64,000 bases of DNA, from contig NZ_SRLD01000011.1 of assembly GCF_004745955.1 (NCBI RefSeq), positions 51,019-115,018 of the forward strand, given 5' to 3'. Source of the DNA: Hymenobacter elongatus (GTDB lineage Bacteria > Bacteroidota > Bacteroidia > Cytophagales > Hymenobacteraceae). This document shows positions 36,614 through 45,275 of the stretch, in pieces (positions within the stretch are counted from its first letter, which is position 1; every line of letters begins with the position of its first letter). Both the position numbers and the translations under genes were made by a program. The notes below the pieces were generated by a model. That model saw only the letters and a program-made list of their open reading frames with translations, did no database searches and had not been told where the DNA came from.

Positions 36614-37494
36614 TCACCGCATCGGTGGTGTGCTGAGCCGACAGGGCGGCCCCCGCTTCCGGCACCACACGGGCAGCACCAGCACCGGCACGGGGCAGCG
36701 CTCCAGCAGCTGCGCCGTCACGCTGCGGTGGAACAGCTCGCCGAAGTAGCTGCGCTGGCGGGCCAGCACTACCACCAAGTCGGCCTTGGTATCGGCCACG
36801 GCCGCCAGCACACCTTCAGCGTAGCTGTCGTGCTCATAGCCCCGCAGCTCGGGCGTGGCCAAGCCGTGCACCAGGCCGCTCAGCTGCACGGCCCGTAGCG
36901 CGGTGCCGCAGCCAGCATCGTCCTCGCCGTCCGAGACGTGGGCGACGATAATGTCGACCCCGGGCAGGACGAAGAGCGGGTGCAGGGCCCGCGACGCCGG
37001 CGTGAGGGCGAAAGCCTCGCGGTCGGCCGCAATCAGAACTCGGCGGGGCGGCTGCTCCGTGGGCGTAGCCACGGGCACTATCAGCAGCGGGGGGCGCCCA
37101 CCTCGCAGCAAATCGGCGCAGCCGGTGGCCACGCTGGCCGCGTTTTCGTGGGGCTGGTAGGGCGGGCTGAGCACGAACAGGGCCGGACGGTGCCGGCCGG
37201 GCCTGGTCCTGCGCAATTTCCGGCAGCAGGTCAATAGCTACTTCCACGGTGGGACGACTGACTGGGTAGCTCCTCCGCCATGCGGTAGAGGGCCGCAGCG
37301 GTTTCGGTTTGACGGGCCAGTTCCTGCTGGTGGTAGTGCTCGGGCACCGCAGCGTAGGGGTCGAACATGGAAGCGCGGTTCACATGCAGCAGCACCAGCT
37401 GGCCGCGCAGGGCCTGCGTCAGAGTGTTGGCGTACTGCACCGTGTGGCGAGCGGCCTGGTAAAAACCGGCGAAGACGACGAGGGTAAGGGACAT
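36614..37494 (-). pseudogene. tandem universal stress protein, frameshifted twice
   Basis: The gene opens at 37494 with MSLTLVVFAGFYQAARHTVQ and the usual Usp strand LVLLHVN. Near 37255 similarity moves to a second frame (VEVAIDLLPEIAQDQARP). Near 37190 it moves to a third (PALFVLSPPYQPHENAAS..., PRRVLIAADREAF, ADLVVVLARQRSYFGELFHRSV), which runs to 36614. The whole covers both Usp domains, so two indels have broken an otherwise full-length gene. It follows two intact Usp genes on the same strand. Confidence 0.75.
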
Positions 37495-37538
37495 GGCTAT
37501 TGGGCGTTTAATGCGGTGGGTGTTTGGTGGCCAGCGGC

Positions 37539-38423
37539 TTAGCTCATGGTCGGCATCCAGCCGGGCACTTCGGGCGCTTCGGGCGCTTCGGGCGCTTCGG
37601 CCGGCACCAGTAGCACCGGCACGGGGCTGCGGCGCAGCACCTCGGCCGTCACGCTGTGGTGGAATAGCCGGCCCAGGAAGCTGCGGTGCCGCGCTATCAG
37701 CACCAGCAGGTCGGCCTGGGTGTCGGCTAGCGCTTGCAGAATGCCATCAGCGGGCGCCACGTCGGCTTCCTGGTACAGCCACAGCGGCGCGTCGGGCGCT
37801 AGCAGGCCGCTGGCGCGCACGTCGGCCAACGGCAGACGACCCCGGGGAGCGGCTGCTTCGTGGTGGAGCACGACGTGGGTTACCGTGTACGCCGCCTGCC
37901 AGGCCGCCAGCAGCGGCACCAGTTTGTTGCCCGCCGCATTGAGGCTGAACGGCTCGGCATCGAGGGCCAGCAGCACGCGGCGCGGCAACACCGCCGCCGG
38001 GGCCGCTTCGGGCACCAGCAGCAGGGGCTGGTGCGTGGCCCGCAGCACGGGCAGCACTTGGTTGTGCAGCAAGGCATCCAGCAAATCGTGCTTCGGGCTC
38101 AGCCCCATGGCCAGAAGCAGAGGCTGGTACTGCTGCACGGCTTCCGCCACCGCATCGGGCATGGGCAGCACCGACACCATGACTTCGGTGCTGCCCGACA
38201 ACTGCTGGGCCAGGTTCTGCATTTCAGCGGCTGTTTCGGTGTAATTGCGCTCGGCTTGGGCAGCCGTTACCACGGCCATTTCCGGGGCCAGCAGCACGGG
38301 GTCGTGGTAGCAGTGCAGCAGGGCCACGTGCGCGTGCAGAGGCGCGCCCAGCACGGCGGCGTACCGGGCGGTCTTTTCGGCTGCTTCCGACAGGTTGGCC
38401 AGCACGACAATGGATGGGTTCAT
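37539..38423 (-). CDS. tandem universal stress protein
   Basis: 294 residues. Domain 1 opens SIVVLANLSEAAEKTARYAAVLG, with VALLHCY and LLLAMGLSPKHDLLDALL. Domain 2 opens RRVLLALDAEPFSLNAAGNKLVP, with ADLLVLIARHRSFLGRLFHHSVTAEVL and PVPVLLVPAE. The C-terminus contains a short repeat of Glu-Ala-Pro units. The ATP-binding glycine pattern is degenerate, as in many Bacteroidota Usp pairs. It lies between the broken Usp gene and another intact one, with short spacers. Confidence 0.87.
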   Translation of the reverse strand: MNPSIVVLANLSEAAEKTARYAAVLGAPLHAHVALLHCYHDPVLLAPEMAVVTAAQAERNYTETAAEMQNLAQQLSGSTEVMVSVLPMPDAVAEAVQQYQPLLLAMGLSPKHDLLDALLHNQVLPVLRATHQPLLLVPEAAPAAVLPRRVLLALDAEPFSLNAAGNKLVPLLAAWQAAYTVTHVVLHHEAAAPRGRLPLADVRASGLLAPDAPLWLYQEADVAPADGILQALADTQADLLVLIARHRSFLGRLFHHSVTAEVLRRSPVPVLLVPAEAPEAPEAPEVPGWMPTMS

Positions 38424-38481
38424 GGCAAAAAAGTAAGGGTGAAGGGAAGGCTCCTGGCAAATGCAGGGGCCGGCAAGCGGC

Positions 38482-39309
38482 TTATTCTTCGGCCGGTAGT
38501 ATCAGCACCGGGATGAGACTTTCCTGAATGAGCTGCGCCGTGACGCTGCTATGAAGAAGGCTGCCCAGCAGGCTGTGGCGCCGGGCCACTACCACCAGCA
38601 TGTCGGCTTCCTGACGGGCGGCTTCTTCCAGTACGCCGGCCACAATAGTGGGGCTATAGGCTTCGTGCAAGCGATTTTCAGCAAATACATTCACCAAGTC
38701 ATTTGCCCGCACAGTTTCCAGCACGGCTCCGTCGTCGGGCCGGGCCTGCGCGTCGTCGGTCACGTGCACCACGTCGAGCGTGGCGTCGGTGGCGTGGAGC
38801 AGGCGGGTCAGCACGTCCTGGTGGTCCTGGTCGGCGAAGACGAACGGCTCACCGTCGACGGCCAGCAGGAAACGCCGGGGCAAGAAGGCGTCCCAGCCCA
38901 CCGTGGGCACCACCAGCAGAGGGTGGGGCGCGTGGCGCAGCAGGTCCATCACCACGCTGGTGAACAGCTCGGTCGACTCGGTCGAGTTGCTGGGCCGGCC
39001 CATTACCATAAACAGTGGGTGGTGGCGGCGCACAGCTTCAGTCAGAGCTTCGGGCAGAAAGCCTTCGGCCACGTCCACTTCAGTGGGCACGGTTTGGTTG
39101 GCGGCCAGCTTAATCAGGGCCTGGTCGGTTTTCTGCTCGCCCCGTAACGTGTCCTGCTCACCGTAGCCTTTCGGCACGGGCATGCCACCGTAGCGTACGT
39201 GCAGCAGCACGAGCTGCGCATTGAGCGGCACGGCCAGCCCCGCCGCGTACGAGAGGGCCCGGTTGGTAACGGCGAAAAAGTCGGTCAGAACAACAAGTGA
39301 AGGAGCCAT
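38482..39309 (-). CDS. tandem universal stress protein
   Basis: 275 residues from the ATG at 39309 (MAPSLVVLTDFFAVTNRALSY). Domain 1 holds LVLLHVRYGG and VMGRPSNSTESTELFTSVV. Domain 2 holds RRFLLAVDGEPFVFADQDHQD, ADMLVVVARRHSLLGSLLHSSVTAQL and a closing PVLILPAEE. The upstream 45 codons of the same frame have no homology and were excluded. It is the first of three consecutive Usp genes on the minus strand. Confidence 0.88.
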   Translation of the reverse strand: MAPSLVVLTDFFAVTNRALSYAAGLAVPLNAQLVLLHVRYGGMPVPKGYGEQDTLRGEQKTDQALIKLAANQTVPTEVDVAEGFLPEALTEAVRRHHPLFMVMGRPSNSTESTELFTSVVMDLLRHAPHPLLVVPTVGWDAFLPRRFLLAVDGEPFVFADQDHQDVLTRLLHATDATLDVVHVTDDAQARPDDGAVLETVRANDLVNVFAENRLHEAYSPTIVAGVLEEAARQEADMLVVVARRHSLLGSLLHSSVTAQLIQESLIPVLILPAEE

Positions 39310-39549
39310 GGCAGCCGGCGAAAAATGATGAGAAAGTACCCGCACAGGATCAGGTGTGCGGTTTAAAGCAGGAAATACAGGTAGGTGGAAACGGGCAGCG
39401 CTGAGGTTGATGGCTTCTAATAGTCGGGCCTCGAATCTTCCCACGCCATGGTGGCATCCGCTTCCTGGGCCCCTTGCCGGGTCGTGGCACTGATGCCCCA
39501 GGCAGAACTGGTGCCGGCGTGCTGCCCCCGGTCGCGGCGGCTGCCCAGG

Positions 39550-41052
39550 CTACGCGAGGCTTTCATGAGCGGCGGCGGCAAGGTGCTTGTTGGGGACGGG
39601 TGCGGAGGGCAGCACGAGCAGGTGGTTGTTCACCTCGCGGGCCCCGGCTTCGTGGGCCGCTTCGGCCGCGTGCTTGCGGTTGAGCCAAGTATCCACGGTG
39701 CCGGTGAGCGTGGCCCGACCGTCTTCCACGCGCACGTCCATCTCCTGGTCGTGCAGGCTGGCCGACCAGCAGTAGCGGGCGCGGATGCGCGCAGCCAGGG
39801 CCTGGTCGGGGTCCGGCGTTGCCGGGCTCAGCTTATCCTCGCCGAGGAAAGAAGCAGACAAGCCCTCTGCTAAGTTTGCGTTGATGCCGGACACTTCTAG
39901 TCGGTTGTTCACATCCACCACGCCGCTTACGCCAGCCGCTACGTCGCCGGCCTGCTCCTGCTCAAACAGTGTGGCCACGAGGCCCGTGAGCAACACCTGG
40001 CCCCCGTGCACCTGCACCCCAAAGGCGAAGTGGCACACATGGGGGTCGCGGGCCAAGGCCGCCGCGATGTTGCGGCGGATATCTTCGTCGGGCATCAGCC
40101 GTTCGGGCCGTACTTTGAGCAGATTGTGCACGTGGACCACGCCCACCACATGGCGCGCGTCCTGCTCGGCATCCTGCTTCACGCGCAGGTTGCTCACCGT
40201 GCCGGCCATCGTCACCACCCCGTCGTGCACCTGCACCAGGGTTTCGGCGGCCCGCATCCTGGGGTTAATGCGCAGCGTGTCGCGCACGGCGGCGGCAATG
40301 GCTTCGTCGGCTTTGGGCGCAAATTTCTCGCGGCGAATGGCCCGGCCCAGGGCCCAGTAGGCCACGAACAGGTCGCGGGCATCGACGCGGGTAGCGCCGG
40401 TTTGGTAGGCAATGGCCACGAGGCGGTCCTTCTCGGCGGGCGTGCCTACCGTGCCCGACAGATGCACCACGTGGTCGTAGGTGCGCACGTCCACCAGCAT
40501 ACCGTTCACGCGGATGTCCCAGTCGAGCAGCTCGCGGATCTGGGTCGTCATTTCCTCGTCGGAGTTCAGAATCTCGCCCCCGCGGATGGTCAGGTGGTCG
40601 GCCACGAAGGCGCGCACGCCCCGCACCCCTTTGATGACGCGCAGCACCAGCTGCTTTTCGGCCCAGGACTGCACCATTCCGGCAACGGTCACTACGCCGC
40701 CGGCCACAGTAGTGTGCACCCGGTAGTCGTTCGTAGCCGGGTCGTCGGCCAGGGCTCCTTCCACGTCGCGCTGCACCTCGGCATCGCCCACTTCAAGGGG
40801 GCGCACGGCCAGCGTGCTGTGCAGCCCGCGCACGCCGCGCACGGCCTGGGCTATTTCCTCGGCCCGCTGCCGGGCCAGCAGGCTATCCGTGAAACCGGTC
40901 AGCTGCACGATGCCTCCGTGGGTTTGCACCGCAATCAGGTGCGCGGTCAAGCCCTTTTTGGTGGCCAGCAGCATTTCAACGGCGGCCGTGATGTCAGCGT
41001 CGGCTACGTGCTCGGCCGGGGCGGGCGGTACTACAAGCTGCGCGGTTTGCAT
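39550..41052 (-). CDS. protein of six BON domains
   Basis: 500 residues from the ATG at 41052 (MQTAQLVVPPAPAEHVAD). About six consecutive BON modules of roughly 70 residues are visible. Each is of the form D-x2-(I/L)-x5-L, then V-x-V-x2-G-x-V-x-L-x-G-x-V, then A-x3-G-V-x2-V. Examples are GIVQLTGFTDSLLARQRAEE and GGVVTVAGMVQSWAEKQLVL. No signal peptide is visible, which is unusual since BON proteins are often periplasmic. BON domains bind membranes or other proteins. It is in the same frame as, and downstream of, the broken DUF326 gene. Confidence 0.85.
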   Translation of the reverse strand: MQTAQLVVPPAPAEHVADADITAAVEMLLATKKGLTAHLIAVQTHGGIVQLTGFTDSLLARQRAEEIAQAVRGVRGLHSTLAVRPLEVGDAEVQRDVEGALADDPATNDYRVHTTVAGGVVTVAGMVQSWAEKQLVLRVIKGVRGVRAFVADHLTIRGGEILNSDEEMTTQIRELLDWDIRVNGMLVDVRTYDHVVHLSGTVGTPAEKDRLVAIAYQTGATRVDARDLFVAYWALGRAIRREKFAPKADEAIAAAVRDTLRINPRMRAAETLVQVHDGVVTMAGTVSNLRVKQDAEQDARHVVGVVHVHNLLKVRPERLMPDEDIRRNIAAALARDPHVCHFAFGVQVHGGQVLLTGLVATLFEQEQAGDVAAGVSGVVDVNNRLEVSGINANLAEGLSASFLGEDKLSPATPDPDQALAARIRARYCWSASLHDQEMDVRVEDGRATLTGTVDTWLNRKHAAEAAHEAGAREVNNHLLVLPSAPVPNKHLAAAAHESLA

Positions 41053-41099
41053 GGCGGTAAAAGAATAGGTGGAAGAAAGGGCGCGCAAAAGCCCCGAAT

Positions 41100-41415
41100 G
41101 GCGGGGGTCCGACCAGACGCAGCGGCGGCAGGCTTCGGCGCACTCCTGGCAGTGCCGGTGGGCGTGCCGGCCACATTCGTCGGCGCAGGCCTGGCAGACG
41201 GCGGTGCACACCTGCGCGAGTTACGCGGCGTATTCCGAGCCACGGGCAGCAAGGCGCGCCGTGAGGGCACAGATATCGGCGCAGTCGCGGGTCAGGCTGA
41301 TGCAGCGGGCCATCATGTCAACGTCCTGTTCTTGCAGGTAGGCGGCGGCACAATGCTCGCCGGCCGCTACGCAGGCGTTGCGGGCGGCCTGTTGACTTTG
41401 GGTGTGCTCGTTCAT
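41100..41415 (-). pseudogene. four-helix copper-binding protein (DUF326), split by an in-frame stop
   Basis: The ATG at 41415 opens HTQSQQAARNACVAAGEHCA, CISLTRDCADICALTARLA and GSEYAA, then TAA at 41221-41223. In the same frame it continues VCTAVCQACADECGRHAHRH and CQECAEACRRCV. Together these form the four-helix bundle with the Cys/His pattern of DUF326 copper-binding proteins of about 105 residues. The stop falls between helix 2 and helix 3. A 64-residue product lacking half of the copper ligands is all that could be made without readthrough. A Crp/Fnr-type dyad lies 90 bases upstream. Confidence 0.8.
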
Positions 41416-41499
41416 GGCGGTGGGACAGCAGTGACTAAGTACCCTGTAAAAGTCCCCTTAGGCGGGGCACCAGCCCATGACGATAGTTATTGCAACGGA

Positions 41500-41511
41500 T
41501 GACATCTGTCA
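41500..41511. promoter_or_regulatory. Crp/Fnr-type dyad upstream of the DUF326/BON genes
   Basis: TGACATCTGTCA, followed by GG, centred 90 bases before the ATG at 41415. The 350-base stretch 41416-41769 shows no gene and no other feature I can support. Confidence 0.42.
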
Positions 41512-41769
41512 GGTCCTGGCCCACCACTTGGCTAGAAACCGCTGCGAAACCAGTCGGCCGGGCGGCTGCGAAGCCCTGAGCGTCACCTTGGAAATGGTGC
41601 CCCTAGCTATGGCTACAGGTAAACGCCGTAGCAGGGCGCGCGCGCGTCAACGCCAGGATGCAGGCAAAGTCTGGGCACGGCTATGCCTCACCAGCTCAAC
41701 ACGAGTTGTTGCAGCGTTTCAGCTACTTTCCCTGCACCCTCTCAGAAGTTCTCTGCTTGAAGGAAAAAC

Positions 41770-42900
41770 CTACCCCAGCATCTCAACTGCGCCCGCTCTG
41801 GCCGGTGTGTCCACGGTTTCAGCCCGCGGTATTTCGATGGTAAAGGTGCTACCCTGGCCCTCCTGACTGGTCACGAAAATGTGGCCGTAGTGCCATTCCA
41901 CAATGGTTTTGCACAGCGCCAGGCCCAGCCCGGTGGTGGCTTCGCCCCGCAGGCCGGGCCGGCGGGCCTTCGTAAACCGCTCGAACAAATACGGCTGCAT
42001 AGCCAGCGGAATGCCGATGCCGTCGTCCTCAATGTAAATGCGGACCACGCCGGGCCCCGATTCGATACGCACAGCCACGAAGCCGGCATCGGGGGTAAAT
42101 TTGAAGGCATTGCTGACCAAGTTGATGAGCACCTGAGTGAACTTGTTGACGTCGATGTTGGCGTACACCGGCTCGGCGGGCAGCGTGTAGCTGAACACGT
42201 GGCCCAGCAGGCGCTGGCCGGTCTGGAGCTGGTCGAGCGGCACGCGCAGCACGGCACCCACGTCCACGCGGTTCACTTTCAGGTCGGTGTTGGCCGACGT
42301 CAGGAATTCCAGGTTGATGAGCTCGCGAATCATTGTCACGCTGTCGCGGCTGGTGGTTTCGAGCACGCCCAGCATCTCGGGCACCCGGCTGTTGAGCGGC
42401 GAGGTCACTTCCTCGCGCAGAAACTGGGCAATCTGCTGCACCATGATGAAGGCCCCGCTCAAGTCGTGCGACAGGATTTCGAGCGTGGCGTTTTTGCGGC
42501 TGTTGAACAGGTCGGCATTTTCCTGGTAGCGCTTCATCACGCTGATATCGCGCAGGGTGCCCCCGAGCAGCACCCGGCCCTGTGCGTCCTGCCAATAAGA
42601 GGGCGTGAGGCAAAACCACTGGTGCGGCTGGCCTTCGTGCAGCAGGCGCACTTCCACTTCGTTGGCGGGCGGGCCCTGCACCCACCGCGCCCAGTAGTGC
42701 GCCAGGTAAGCCTGGTCGTCCGGGTGCAGGCGCTGAAGCAGGTCGGGCAGTTCGGCATTCACCAGTTCCCGGATGCCTTGGAAAACCTGCTCATACGCGG
42801 CATTGATGAACACGACATGCCCCGCTGCCAGGTCGTACACAAACTGGACGTGGGCGCTGGCTTCCGCCTGGTTCTGAAAGAAATCGGCGAAGGCTGGCAT
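41770..42900 (-). CDS. PAS-domain sensor histidine kinase
   Basis: 376 residues. A PAS domain (about 10-130; VQFVYDLAAGHVVFINAAYEQVFQG, HQWFCLTPSYWQDAQGRVLLGGTLRDISVMKR) precedes a dimerisation helix with the phospho-acceptor region TLEILSHDLSGAFIMVQQIAQ (His in LSHDLSG). The ATPase then shows the N box (VLINLVSNAFKFTP), the G1 box (IYIEDDGIGIP) and the G2 box (TTGLGLALCKTIVEWHYG). There are no membrane helices, so it is a cytoplasmic sensor. No response regulator gene is adjacent. The PAS cofactor is unknown. Start at the ATG 42900. Confidence 0.9.
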   Translation of the reverse strand: MPAFADFFQNQAEASAHVQFVYDLAAGHVVFINAAYEQVFQGIRELVNAELPDLLQRLHPDDQAYLAHYWARWVQGPPANEVEVRLLHEGQPHQWFCLTPSYWQDAQGRVLLGGTLRDISVMKRYQENADLFNSRKNATLEILSHDLSGAFIMVQQIAQFLREEVTSPLNSRVPEMLGVLETTSRDSVTMIRELINLEFLTSANTDLKVNRVDVGAVLRVPLDQLQTGQRLLGHVFSYTLPAEPVYANIDVNKFTQVLINLVSNAFKFTPDAGFVAVRIESGPGVVRIYIEDDGIGIPLAMQPYLFERFTKARRPGLRGEATTGLGLALCKTIVEWHYGHIFVTSQEGQGSTFTIEIPRAETVDTPARAGAVEMLG

Positions 42901-42992
42901 GGCTGTTAAGTTCAATCAACGAAAGCCACTAAAGCTACGTCTTTCTGGCTGCCGCTCCCCGGAAGAGGCACCACGGTGACCCGGATGTACTC

Positions 42993-44450
42993 CTAGCGCC
43001 CAAACAGCTGGCGCCGCACCGTTTCGTCGCGCCCGTACACGTCGGGGTAAAACCGCAGCTGGCCCGCCACTACCGCGCAGGTGGCGTAGGCCACGTGCAG
43101 GGGCATCGGGTGCCGCAGCGTCAGGCTGCGCGACGTCGGAGCGGCCTCGCATTCGGCCTCGGTGGGCAGCGCCGCTTGGGTGCTATCGGCGCCCAGCAGG
43201 TAGGCTGCCAGCTGCATGGGGCGCTCCATGCGCAGGCAGCCATGGCCCAGCGCCCGGTAGGGCTTCTGAAAATCCGAGGTATTGGACGTGGAGTGCAAAT
43301 ACACCGAATAGGGGTTGGCAAAGCGGAAAATGATGTTACCCAGCGCGTTTTCGCAGCCCGGACTCTGGCGGATGGTGTACGGAAAATGCCGCGCCGTCAC
43401 GGCCTGCCAGTTCACGGTAGCCGGGTCCACGCGCTGGCCGTGGGCGTCGTAGAGGGTGTAGTTGTTGTCGGCCAAAAAATTATGCTCCGAAGTCGCCCGG
43501 GTGCCGGCCCGCAGATGCGGCAGGATTTCCTTGGTGGCGATGCTGTGGGGTACGCGCCATTCCGGGGCAATGGTGAACGAGGTGAGCCGGCTGCTGAGCG
43601 TGGGCGTGGGCCGGCCGGGGCTGCCGATGACGAGGCGGTGCGTCTGGAGCACCCGGCTGCCGCGCACCACCTCCAGCGCATAGGCCGGCAGGTTCACCAG
43701 CACGTAGTTGGCCTCGGGAATGGCAGCCCAGCGCCAGCGCTCCAGCGTCACGGCCAACTGCTGTGCCCGCCGCCGCCGAGCCACCGAATCGGGCCCGGCG
43801 GGTTCGCGCCGCCAGCCTACCAGGGCCTGTTGCAGCTGCCGGTACTCGCGCTGCGGGGGCTGGCAGCGCAGCAGCGCCGCCCCAAAATCCGGCGCGGCCA
43901 GCGCCCCGGCCACCCACGCGGCCGGGGCAAACGGGGCCTTCTTCGATTCCAGCGGCGAGGGCGTCCGCTCGTGCAGCTGCCCCCGGCGCAGGTGCTGGGC
44001 AAAGCGCAGCAGGTTGCCGGTGAGCAGCACCTCGAAGCGCACCTGCCGGGCCAGCCGCTGGCTGGTAGTGGCGGGCTGCGCCAGCGAATCGGCCAGGGCC
44101 CGCAGGGCGTGAGCCTGGTAGCGGCCGGGTTGTAGCCCGTAGTCGGCGGCCTGCGCCAGCAAGGTCAGGGTGGCCCGGCCCGGCCCACTAGGCTGCGAGT
44201 CGGCGCTCCAAGCGGGGGCATAAGCACGCTGCAAGTAAAAGGCGCGCACTGCGGGGCTGGGCCGGATGCCGTTCCTGGCCGAGGCGGCCGAATCGTTGAG
44301 CAGCGACCGGAGGTGAGAAGCCAGCAAATCGGCACTGGCTTGCGACGTATTGGCGAAAGAGGCGGCGGCCAGTGCATGCGCCGGGCGTTCTTTGCCGAGG
44401 GCTGCCAGCACCAGGATAAGGCCCGTCAGTAGCAATGGGATGGGCCGCAT
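42993..44450 (-). CDS. murein L,D-transpeptidase (YcbB/LdtD type)
   Basis: 485 residues with a signal sequence (MRPIPLLLTGLILVLAALGK). A scaffold and peptidoglycan-binding-like part leads to the YkuD catalytic domain (about 260-440; ANYVLVNLPAYALEVVRGSR, VIGSPGRPTPTLSSRLTSF), with the catalytic motif GHGCLRMERP. The insertion NALGNIIFRFANPYSVYLHSTS is typical of YcbB. It forms 3-3 cross-links in the periplasmic cell wall. Two Crp/Fnr-type dyads lie 68 and 90 bases upstream, suggesting stress-induced wall remodelling. Confidence 0.92.
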   Translation of the reverse strand: MRPIPLLLTGLILVLAALGKERPAHALAAASFANTSQASADLLASHLRSLLNDSAASARNGIRPSPAVRAFYLQRAYAPAWSADSQPSGPGRATLTLLAQAADYGLQPGRYQAHALRALADSLAQPATTSQRLARQVRFEVLLTGNLLRFAQHLRRGQLHERTPSPLESKKAPFAPAAWVAGALAAPDFGAALLRCQPPQREYRQLQQALVGWRREPAGPDSVARRRRAQQLAVTLERWRWAAIPEANYVLVNLPAYALEVVRGSRVLQTHRLVIGSPGRPTPTLSSRLTSFTIAPEWRVPHSIATKEILPHLRAGTRATSEHNFLADNNYTLYDAHGQRVDPATVNWQAVTARHFPYTIRQSPGCENALGNIIFRFANPYSVYLHSTSNTSDFQKPYRALGHGCLRMERPMQLAAYLLGADSTQAALPTEAECEAAPTSRSLTLRHPMPLHVAYATCAVVAGQLRFYPDVYGRDETVRRQLFGR

Positions 44451-44512
44451 GCTCAGGGATTAATGGAAATTTGATTTCAGGCAAAGGTCCGAACCCGGCC
44501 CACGCGCTGCCC

Positions 44513-44546
44513 TGATAAGAATCATTGCATCTCGTGACAGTGCTCA
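44513..44546. promoter_or_regulatory. two Crp/Fnr-type dyads upstream of the L,D-transpeptidase
   Basis: TGATAAGAATCA (44513-44524) fits the Fnr form TGAT-N4-ATCA, and TGACAGTGCTCA lies at 44535-44546. Centres are about 68 and 90 bases before the transpeptidase ATG at 44450. The degraded Usp gene at 44683 lies on the other side. Confidence 0.45.
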
Positions 44547-44682
44547 TTGCCGCGCGGGACCGACGGCCACCTTTTGTCTTGGAAATTGGGCGCGGTCGGC
44601 TGGGTACGGCGGGCTCTTTTCCGGTTCGCTTCCTTTTGGCTAATTCCTCATTCATCGGCCCGGTCGGCCTTACTCTCCCGTA

Positions 44683-44986
44683 ATGAAAACACCTGTTCTG
44701 CTCGTCCTCACCTTTTTCTTCCGCGCTGCCGACCGGGCCCTCGACTACACCACCCGCCGCGCCGGGCCGCCGGGTGCCCGACTGGTGGTGCTACACGCTA
44801 CCCGCGACTCAGCCCTGCGCCCGCGCGCAGGGCGCGACATGTCCGTGCTGGTGGTGACCGAGGTGGGCCGTTTGGAAGTCGTCTGCGACCCGGAGGTCCG
44901 CGCCCGGCGCGCCGCCAACAAGCGGGGGGACGCAGGAGCTGGACATTTCAAAAAAGCCTTGATCATTTTTGGCCAGCCGCCCCCCC
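44683..44986 (+). pseudogene. universal stress protein, degraded remnant
   Basis: The ATG at 44683 opens KTPVLLVLTFFFRAADRALDYTTRRAGPPGARLVVLHA, clearly a Usp first domain close to that at 38482 (LVVLTDFF..NRALSYAAGLAVPLNAQLVLLHV). The conserved Asp of T-D-F-F is Phe here. After about 44830 the frame is unrecognisable. It stops at an IS3 fragment that begins near 44987. Confidence 0.6.
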
Positions 44987-45061
44987 GTGAGCACCTACCA
45001 GTACATCGCCCAGCGCCAAGCGCAGGGGCCCGTGCGTCAGCTCTGCCAGGTATTGCAATAG
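44987..45061 (+). mobile_element. IS3-family OrfB, N-terminal fragment
   Basis: The 24 codons before a TAG at 45059 read STYQYIAQRQAQGPVRQLCQVLQ. This resembles the start of IS3 OrfB transposases, in which this helix-turn-helix piece is followed by S-x-S-x-Y-Y. The fragment is cut at TAGGACTTACGCA (45059-45071), the same terminal sequence as the element at 32070. One mobile element has apparently been interrupted by another. Confidence 0.5.
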
Positions 45062-45107
45062 GACTTACGCACTTGTAGGTAGCAAGGCCGGGATGAGGGG
45101 TTTAGCC

Positions 45108-45275
45108 AATAGACTTGTTCCTGAATTAGGAACCGATGCTAACATTCGGCTGTCATGCTGAGCTTGTCGAAGCATCTCTACCGCAATGCTGTACCACTGC
45201 GGTAGAGATGCTTCGACAAGCTCAGCATGACAGCCTTTTTGTGTTTCGCTTTATTCAGGAACAAGTCTAATAGTT
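45108..45275. repeat. REPIN-like repeat, copy 4, inside an outer inverted repeat
   Basis: The palindromic unit (45152-45232) has perfect arms GTCATGCTGAGCTTGTCGAA + GCATCTCTACCGC around a 15-base loop. It is flanked by a second inverted pair, AGACTTGTTCCTGAA at about 45112 and its complement at about 45254. The right flank overlaps the coding end of the transposase fragment, so the repeat has inserted into or next to that gene. Confidence 0.75.

Noticed and set aside
41053..41211. Fusion of the cysteine-rich DUF326 half with the BON protein as one gene
   Set aside because: The frames are continuous, but the joining segment (WSDPRHSGLLRALSS) is not conserved and the BON protein has its own ATG at 41052. 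The continuity follows from the in-frame stop in DUF326.
15098..41511. CRISPR array
   Set aside because: The repeated sequences are dispersed inverted pairs with no regular spacing or spacers, and no cas genes are present.
41477..41866. Plus-strand frame beginning MTIVIATDDICQ
   Set aside because: It runs into the antisense of the histidine kinase gene and shows no domain. The stretch is better explained as a promoter region.
45152..45232. Short peptides such as MLSLSKHLYR encoded by the palindromic repeats
   Set aside because: They arise whenever a frame runs through the repeat. The same residues appear at the ends of unrelated frames.
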